The notes under the pieces are model-generated. The model did not search any database. It saw nothing but the letters and a program-made list of their open reading frames with translations, and was not told where the DNA came from. Below, one piece after another: positions 58,469 to 64,000 of a DNA stretch of 64,000 bases; position 1 is the first letter of the stretch; the number at the start of each line of letters is the position of its first letter. This DNA comes from Flavobacteriaceae bacterium NBU2977 (GTDB taxonomy: Bacteria; Bacteroidota; Bacteroidia; Flavobacteriales; Flavobacteriaceae). Where the stretch lies: assembly GCA_019931105.1 (NCBI GenBank), contig JAIOUW010000001.1, positions 744,001 through 808,000 on the forward strand, written 5' to 3'. Position numbers and translations under genes: made by a program.

Positions 58469-61378
58469 ATGACCTATTTCATTAATAATGCGATCCAAGT
58501 AATGTTCTTGGCGATTGTTTCCCTTTTTGCAGTGGGCTGCAACGACCTAAGAGGCGAGCACTATACAACACCCGACCTTGAATTTAAGACTGAAATCGAA
58601 GACGGATTCGTGGTTCCGGTGGGTTGGGATATCGCACTTTGGGCCGAATCACCATCTTTATACAATCCGACCAATATGGATGTTGATGCCAAAGGACGCA
58701 TCTGGGTTACCGAAGCGGTCAACTATCGTGATTTTAATAATGATCCCGAGAAACGTTTGAACTTTGAAAAAGGAGATCGCGTCATGATACTGGAAGATAC
58801 CGATGGGGATGGCGTCAGCGACTCATCCAAGGTATTCGTGCAAGACAAAGACCTTGTCGCCCCCATGGGCATTGCCGTTCTGGGCAACAAGGTTTTTGTG
58901 TCTTGTGCCCCATCACTACTAGTTTATACCGATGAAAACGGGGATGATGTTCCCGACAAAAAGGAAGTCTTTCTCAAAGGTTTCGGTGGATTGGATCACG
59001 ATCACAGTCTGCATGCGCTCATCGCCGGACCCGATGGTAAATATTACTTCAACACGGGCAATGCCGGACCTCACTATGTAACCGATAAAGCCGGTTGGCA
59101 ATTGCGTTCGGGGAGTGTTTATACAGGAGGAACGCCGTATAACAATGAAAATGAACCGGCCCTGGTCAGCGATGACGGTCGTATTTGGGTAGGCGGTCTA
59201 GCACTGCGAATGGAAAAAGACGGTACCGGTCTGGAAGTCGTGGGCCATAATTTTCGCAACTCTTACGAAGTTGCTTTGGACTCTTACGGAAATATGTGGC
59301 AAAATGACAATGACGACCAAGTGGTAACCTGTCGTGTAACTTATATTATGGAAGGTGGTAATGCAGGTTTCTTCAATGCCGATGGCAAACGTACGTGGCA
59401 AGCAGATCGAAAACCGGGGCAAGATATTTTCTCTGCCCACTGGCATCAGGAAGATCCGGGGGTAATGCCGGCAGGGGACAACACGGGTGCAGGATCTCCA
59501 ACTGGTGTTGTGGTGTATGAGGGCGAGGCTTTTGGCCCAGAATATCAGGGAATGCTTTTAAGCGCCGATGCCGGGCGAAACGTCATCTTTGCTTATCAAC
59601 CTTCAAAAGAAGGTGCCGGCTTTCATTTGAAAAGAAGGGATTTGATTACCTCTATGCAAGAATCTACCGAAGGATATATTTGGAACGATATCGATGATGA
59701 CAAACGAAAATGGTTTCGGCCCAGCGATGTTGCCGTGGGCACCGATGGGGCCATTTACATTGCCGACTGGTACGACCCCGTAGTGGGCGGACATCAGATG
59801 ATGGACAGTCTCGGATATGGCCGTATATACCGCCTTACACCTAAGGGAAAGAAATTAAGAAATCCACTTTTGGATTTGACGTCCGTTGATGGCCAAATCG
59901 ATGCCCTGTTAAATCCAGCGGTCAATGTCAGAAACCTTGGGTTTGAAAAGTTGCTTCAAGAAGGGGAAACCGTTGTGCCAGAGGTTCAAAAAATAATGGA
60001 ATCTGACAACCCGCTACATAAGGCGCGGGCAATCTGGCTTTTGTCACAATTAGGAAGCAAAGGAACCAAGATAGTTGAAAACATCCTCGAAAAAGAACCC
60101 GACCCGCGATTGAGGGTAACGGCCTATCGGGCCTTAACCGATAACGAAAACTCGGTTCTGAAATATGCTTCCGTGGCGGTCGATGATCCTTCGCCAGCCG
60201 TTCGGAGGGAAGTGGCCATATCGCTTCGCGATATTCCATGGGCTCAAAGCGAAAAGCTCATTAAAGAACTATTCGAAAGCTATGATGGAAAAGACCCTTG
60301 GTATTTGGAAGCACTCGGTATGGCTTCGGATGGAAAGGAGGAAGAGGCCTATGCCGCATTGGTATCCGATCAACCGGAAAATCCGACGGAATGGTCAGTT
60401 AATTTTGCTTCATTGGTCTGGCGGATGCATCCGAAATCGGCGGTCGAGGCACTGAAAAAAAGGGCAATGGCCGAGAACCTAAGTGATTATCATAAAGCAA
60501 GGGCAGTCGATGCCTTGGCATTTATCAGTGACAAAACAGCAGTTGCCGCAATGATCGATTTAAAGAATTTCGAAGAGCACCTAGAAATTCAAAAATTGGC
60601 GCGTTGGTGGGTTGATTTTCGAATGACCAATGATTGGTTTTCCCTTTGGGATTGGCAATCCGAAACGGGGATTACCTTTGAGCTTACCGAAGCGATCGAA
60701 CGCCAACAAGAAACACTTCTCGATGAGAAGAAGCCGTTTTCCGAAAGGGTAGCGACAGGCAACATAATGGCCGGTACTTTGATCGGCGGGCGCTTGTTGA
60801 TTTATCTTGCCTCGGAAGACAAACTTTCCAATAAACTAAAAAATGCAATCTCCGCGGCCATTTTTGAAAATCCCTCGTTAGAAATTAAGACATTGGCTCA
60901 AGAGTATTTTTCAAAACCCACAGAAGAACGGCTTTCCATTTCCAGTATTTTGGCGTTACAAGGAGATAAGTCAAAGGGCGAAACCCTGTTTTCCTCAAAA
61001 TGTATCACCTGTCATACCAACGGTATTATCGGCAACGACATCGGGCCTGCCCTATCAGCTATAGGCGAAAAATTTGATAAAACGGCCATGCTCGATGCCA
61101 TTGTCCGTCCAAATGCATCCATCGTTTTTGGCTATCGGCCAACCATGATCAAAACAAAGACCGGGCAGGTCTTCTATGGTTTTCTACTTTCTGAAGCCGA
61201 GACCACGGTTCTCAAAGATATAACAGGAAGGCAAATAGTAATCGCCCCTGATGATATCGAAGTCCAAAAGAAGATGAAACTGGGCCTGATGCCCGATGCC
61301 AAAACCTTGGATTTGAGCCATCAAGATTTGGCAGATCTAAGTACGTATCTGTTAAGTTTAAAAAATAGCGATCTTTAG
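58469..61378 (+). CDS. PVC-type heme-binding dehydrogenase-like lipoprotein
   Basis: A 969-residue lipoprotein (LFAVGC). Residues about 45-470 form a propeller typical of membrane-bound dehydrogenases (GWDIALWAESP, TNMDVDAKGRIWVTEAVNYR, LEDTDGDGVSD calcium loop, IADWYDP). Residues 490-810 are HEAT-like helical repeats. A C-terminal cytochrome c domain carries Cys845-x2-Cys848-His849 (KCITCHTNGI) and an NxxVxP-type motif. Such proteins are common in Planctomycetes and marine Bacteroidota and are believed to oxidise sugars, passing electrons to the heme. Substrate not readable. Confidence 0.9.
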   Translation: MTYFINNAIQVMFLAIVSLFAVGCNDLRGEHYTTPDLEFKTEIEDGFVVPVGWDIALWAESPSLYNPTNMDVDAKGRIWVTEAVNYRDFNNDPEKRLNFEKGDRVMILEDTDGDGVSDSSKVFVQDKDLVAPMGIAVLGNKVFVSCAPSLLVYTDENGDDVPDKKEVFLKGFGGLDHDHSLHALIAGPDGKYYFNTGNAGPHYVTDKAGWQLRSGSVYTGGTPYNNENEPALVSDDGRIWVGGLALRMEKDGTGLEVVGHNFRNSYEVALDSYGNMWQNDNDDQVVTCRVTYIMEGGNAGFFNADGKRTWQADRKPGQDIFSAHWHQEDPGVMPAGDNTGAGSPTGVVVYEGEAFGPEYQGMLLSADAGRNVIFAYQPSKEGAGFHLKRRDLITSMQESTEGYIWNDIDDDKRKWFRPSDVAVGTDGAIYIADWYDPVVGGHQMMDSLGYGRIYRLTPKGKKLRNPLLDLTSVDGQIDALLNPAVNVRNLGFEKLLQEGETVVPEVQKIMESDNPLHKARAIWLLSQLGSKGTKIVENILEKEPDPRLRVTAYRALTDNENSVLKYASVAVDDPSPAVRREVAISLRDIPWAQSEKLIKELFESYDGKDPWYLEALGMASDGKEEEAYAALVSDQPENPTEWSVNFASLVWRMHPKSAVEALKKRAMAENLSDYHKARAVDALAFISDKTAVAAMIDLKNFEEHLEIQKLARWWVDFRMTNDWFSLWDWQSETGITFELTEAIERQQETLLDEKKPFSERVATGNIMAGTLIGGRLLIYLASEDKLSNKLKNAISAAIFENPSLEIKTLAQEYFSKPTEERLSISSILALQGDKSKGETLFSSKCITCHTNGIIGNDIGPALSAIGEKFDKTAMLDAIVRPNASIVFGYRPTMIKTKTGQVFYGFLLSEAETTVLKDITGRQIVIAPDDIEVQKKMKLGLMPDAKTLDLSHQDLADLSTYLLSLKNSDL

Positions 61379-61404
61379 AACACAACGTAGACGAAAAACA
61401 CACT

Positions 61405-62280
61405 ATGAAAAATTCAATTGGCAGAAGAGATGTTCTTAAATCCTCGATTGGCGTTCTGGGCCTCGGTTGTTTATCGGCCTTCGACATTTTCATGGGTGAC
61501 CCAAAAAACCGTTTTAAGATAGGGGCTTGTGACTGGTCAATAAATCAATTGGCAAAAATAGAGGCCATCGAAGTCGGCAAAAATATAGGTCTCGATGGTG
61601 TACAGATCAGCCTTGGCACTTTGAATGATGATATGCACCTACGAAAGCCTAAAATTCAACAGTACTATAAGGAAGCCTGTAAAAAACATGGCATGCAAAT
61701 CGGCGGTATCGCCATTGGTGAAATGAACAACATTCCCTATAAATCAGATCCGCGTGCCGAACAATGGGTCTCCGATAGCATCGACGTTGCCAAAGCCCTT
61801 GGAGTAAAGGTGGTCTTGTTGGCATTCTTTCATAAAGGCGACCTTAAAAATGACATCGAGGGAACAAAAGAGACCATTCGCAGATTAAAAAAGATAGCCC
61901 CAAAGGCCGAAGACAGCGGAGTTGTTCTAGGATTGGAAACCTGGTTGAGTGCCGAAGAGCACATGCATATTCTCGATAGCGTAAACTCCACAAGCGTAAA
62001 AGTGTATTATGACGTTGCCAACTCGAACAAAATGGGTTATGACATCTATGAGGAAATACGTCAGTTGGGCAAAGAGAATATTTGCGAGTTCCATGCCAAG
62101 GAGAACGGTTTTCTTCTCGGAAAAGGTAGAATCGATTTTCAAGCGGTCCGCAGGGCCGTCGATGATATCGGCTATGAAGGCTGGGTGCAGATTGAAAGTG
62201 CCGTACCCAAAAAGACGGATATGTTCGAAAGTTACTTACACAATAACAAATACCTTAGATCGGTCTTAAATGAAAAATAA
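61405..62280 (+). CDS. Tat-exported sugar isomerase/epimerase-like TIM barrel
   Basis: A 291-residue protein. N-terminus NSIGRRDVLKSSIGVLGLG is a Tat signal. TIM-barrel metal ligands: Glu in VVLGLETWLS, Asp in VYYDVANSNKMG, His in CEFHAKENG, Glu in WVQIESAVP. Second exported member of this fold here. It lies 26 bases after the PVC-type gene, so both may act on the same periplasmic substrate, one oxidising and the other isomerising or dehydrating. Confidence 0.86.
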   Translation: MKNSIGRRDVLKSSIGVLGLGCLSAFDIFMGDPKNRFKIGACDWSINQLAKIEAIEVGKNIGLDGVQISLGTLNDDMHLRKPKIQQYYKEACKKHGMQIGGIAIGEMNNIPYKSDPRAEQWVSDSIDVAKALGVKVVLLAFFHKGDLKNDIEGTKETIRRLKKIAPKAEDSGVVLGLETWLSAEEHMHILDSVNSTSVKVYYDVANSNKMGYDIYEEIRQLGKENICEFHAKENGFLLGKGRIDFQAVRRAVDDIGYEGWVQIESAVPKKTDMFESYLHNNKYLRSVLNEK

Positions 62281-62608
62281 GCTTGTTAAGTTTTGAATTC
62301 CATCATCCCTCAAGGGAAATGTTTGCCATACAAAACACATTCAATATAAATAAGCAAGCCCTTGTAAACCATGAAATGGCCGGTTTTGTACGTCGAATTG
62401 AAAAATAACTTGACCGGCAAAATTTTTAAGGGTTTGGTATGAAGATAGGATAGAAATAACAAAAAAAATCGGTTAGGGGCCTATAGAAAAACCTCAAATT
62501 TATGAGTTATGGTTATACTATCAATTTAAATGAATATAATCTAAGTTGTTTATATTTAAATATGCTATTCTTTTATGCTTAGAACAGGAAAATATTAAAA
62601 TCACAGGG
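62281..62608. other. intergenic region before the DUF1549 gene
   Basis: 328 bases, very AT-rich towards its right end. TTG at 62546-62548 with TATTCTTT (62566-62573) after a 17-base spacer is a weak promoter candidate. TTGTACGTCGAA (62386-62397) matches nine of twelve bases of the GntR operator core TTGTACGTACAA and may be a degenerate second site. No terminator with a T-run was seen. Confidence 0.4.
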
Positions 62609-64000
62609 ATGTTTCATGTAAAATATATTTTCTACATAGCAAGTCTGACCACCTTAGTTTCGTGTGTGGGCCCAAATCTTCCCGAATCGGTGCAGTCGGC
62701 CTACGAAAAACTTCCGCAGAAAATCGATTTCAACCAGCACGTCAAACCAATTCTCTCCGATAAATGCTTTATCTGCCATGGCCCTGATAAAGCAAAAGTA
62801 AAGGCGGGACTGCAATTGCACCTACCCGACTTGGCCTATCAGGAATCGAAAAACAATCCCGGCACCTATTCCATAAAGCCCGGAAATGCAGACAGGAGCG
62901 ATTTGGTTCATCGGATCCTATCAAATGATCCCGAATACAAAATGCCCGAACCTGAATCGCACCTCACCTTAACGGATTACGAAAAGGCAATGCTTGTCAA
63001 ATGGATCGAAGATGGTGCCGAGTACAAAGACCACTGGGCATTCACCGCTCCGGAGAACAAAGAACCCCCAAAAGTAAGACTCCATGACAAAGTAGGTAAT
63101 CCTATTGATAATTTTATTTTAGCGAAGTTGGAAGTTGAAGGATTAAAACCCAATCCGCCCGCTGACAAAGAAACCATTTTACGCAGACTGTCATTCGACC
63201 TGACAGGCTTACCGCCAACAATCGAAGAAATCGACAATTTCGTGAACGATGATTCGCCCGACGCTTATGAAAAACAAGTAGATCGTTTATTGGCCTCGCC
63301 CCATCATGCCGAACAATTGACCTTGGATTGGATGGATCTTTCGCGTTATGCCGATACGCATGGCTACACGGTGGATCGTTATCGCGACATTTCGCCTTGG
63401 CGCGATTGGGTCATCAAGGCTTTTCAGGAAAATATGCCATACGATGAATTCGTGCGCTGGCAAATGGCCGGCGACATGATGCCCGACCCGACGAAAGAAC
63501 AGATCCTCGCAACGACTTTTGGTCGTTTACACCCTCAGAATTCCGAAGGAGGAATTATCGATGAAGAATTTCGTTCAGAGTATGTCGCCGATCGCACCAA
63601 TGTTGTTGGCGAAGCTTTTTTGGGTTTGACCATGGCCTGTGCCAAGTGCCATGACCATAAGTACGACCCCATCTCGCAAAAGAACTATTACGAGATGTAT
63701 AGTTTTTTTAATAATGTGAACGAGTCAGGGCAGATATCCTACGATTTTTCGATGCCAGCACCGAACCTGATGTTGACCACTGAAGAACAAGACAAATTTC
63801 TCGAGTATGTCGAGGGTCTGATCGAGGAAAAAAAGCAATCTGCCGTAAAGACGATTGCGTCAGAGAAGCCCAAGGTTACTGATTGGATAGCCTCCGGCGG
63901 ATATAAAAATATCGATGCGAAAGGAACTCCCAGAGGGTTGGTGGCCAAAATCGATTTTAAAAATGGTAGTTTGAACAATGCCCTGAATCCATCGCAAAAA
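62609..64000 (+). CDS. DUF1549-type planctomycete cytochrome c lipoprotein (5' part, runs off the end)
   Basis: 464 codons open to the right edge. Lipobox LTTLVSC, then a PSC1 cytochrome domain with CFICH (Cys53, Cys56, His57) and LILSNDPEYKMPEPE-like MPP region. Next the PSCyt2/DUF1549 domain: ILRRLSFDLTGLPPT, LTLDWMDLSRYADTHGY, and the second heme motif Cys344-Ala-Lys-Cys347-His348 (CAKCHDHKYDP). The expected DUF1553 domain lies beyond the window. Function unproven; probably part of the same extracytoplasmic oxidation cluster. Confidence 0.9.
   Translation, partial: MFHVKYIFYIASLTTLVSCVGPNLPESVQSAYEKLPQKIDFNQHVKPILSDKCFICHGPDKAKVKAGLQLHLPDLAYQESKNNPGTYSIKPGNADRSDLVHRILSNDPEYKMPEPESHLTLTDYEKAMLVKWIEDGAEYKDHWAFTAPENKEPPKVRLHDKVGNPIDNFILAKLEVEGLKPNPPADKETILRRLSFDLTGLPPTIEEIDNFVNDDSPDAYEKQVDRLLASPHHAEQLTLDWMDLSRYADTHGYTVDRYRDISPWRDWVIKAFQENMPYDEFVRWQMAGDMMPDPTKEQILATTFGRLHPQNSEGGIIDEEFRSEYVADRTNVVGEAFLGLTMACAKCHDHKYDPISQKNYYEMYSFFNNVNESGQISYDFSMPAPNLMLTTEEQDKFLEYVEGLIEEKKQSAVKTIASEKPKVTDWIASGGYKNIDAKGTPRGLVAKIDFKNGSLNNALNPSQK

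Noticed and set aside
1-64000. Mobile element, prophage, CRISPR or toxin-antitoxin as the hidden system
   Set aside because: No transposase, integrase, spacer array, tRNA-flanked repeat or small toxin pair was found on either strand; many long open frames are mirror images of real genes in other frames.

Overview
This window comes from a marine-type member of the Flavobacteriaceae (Bacteroidota). The evidence is gene content and signals: a fused CcoNO cbb3 oxidase operon in Bacteroidota order, a Sec-type (clade II-like) nitrous oxide reductase cluster, Tat-tagged Gfo/Idh/MocA enzymes, SPII lipoproteins, a formylglycine sulfatase, a vanadium haloperoxidase, and promoters with the Bacteroidota -7 element TAnnTTTG. 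I cannot name the species from sequence alone. No rRNA, tRNA, CRISPR array, IS element, phage gene or replication origin was seen.

Region 1 (1-3.5 kb) holds the tail of an unidentified gene, a secreted propeller-like protein, homogentisate dioxygenase and a universal stress protein. Region 2 (3.5-29.4 kb) is a low-oxygen respiration island. It contains a Crp/Fnr regulator divergent from the copper ATPase CcoI, then ccoS-ccoNO-ccoQ-ccoP-ccoG-ccoH(FixH)-TauE/SafE-like; a haloperoxidase; a CoA-transferase/ClbS/truncated hemoglobin operon; a leftward cytochrome c-fasciclin-nosZ-(membrane protein)-nosL-cupin-nosD-nosF-nosY cluster; an Rrf2 regulator; and usp-hemN. Six near-palindromes TGA-N6-TCA (best copy AAACATGA-N6-TCATGTTT) serve eight promoters in this island. 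In every case the dyad centre lies exactly 29.5 bp from the first base of the candidate -7 element, the geometry of a class II Crp/Fnr activator site. The encoded Crp/Fnr protein is the obvious candidate regulator.

Region 3 (29.5-41.2 kb) is for algal sugars. It has a sulfatase, a sugar nucleotidyltransferase/kinase pair, an LgoD-like L-galactonate dehydrogenase with tagaturonate reductase, and a leftward non-phosphorylative L-fucose set (FucP permease, L-fucose dehydrogenase-like SDR, FAH-family hydrolase, 2-keto-3-deoxy-L-fuconate dehydrogenase-like SDR, L-lactate dehydrogenase). L-fucose is 6-deoxy-L-galactose, so the two halves make sense as one L-galactose/L-fucose catabolic locus.

Region 4 (41.4-54.2 kb) is a sugar or sugar-acid locus: rightward Gfo/Idh/MocA, exported TIM-barrel isomerase, SDR, ROK kinase and SIS protein; leftward TRAP transporter, UxuB-like SDR and two exported Gfo/Idh/MocA proteins; and a ThuA protein. 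Region 5 (54.2-64 kb) has a GntR/UTRA repressor with a 16-bp perfect palindrome in its divergent promoter region. The other direction encodes a short MetE-like methyltransferase, a UlaG-like lactonase, a membrane cytochrome c/LRR protein, a 969-residue PVC-type cytochrome dehydrogenase, a Tat-exported isomerase and the start of a DUF1549-type cytochrome. No known pathway uses this combination as far as I can tell; it is the best candidate here for an undescribed system, probably periplasmic oxidation and dismantling of a (possibly methylated) sugar or polyol.
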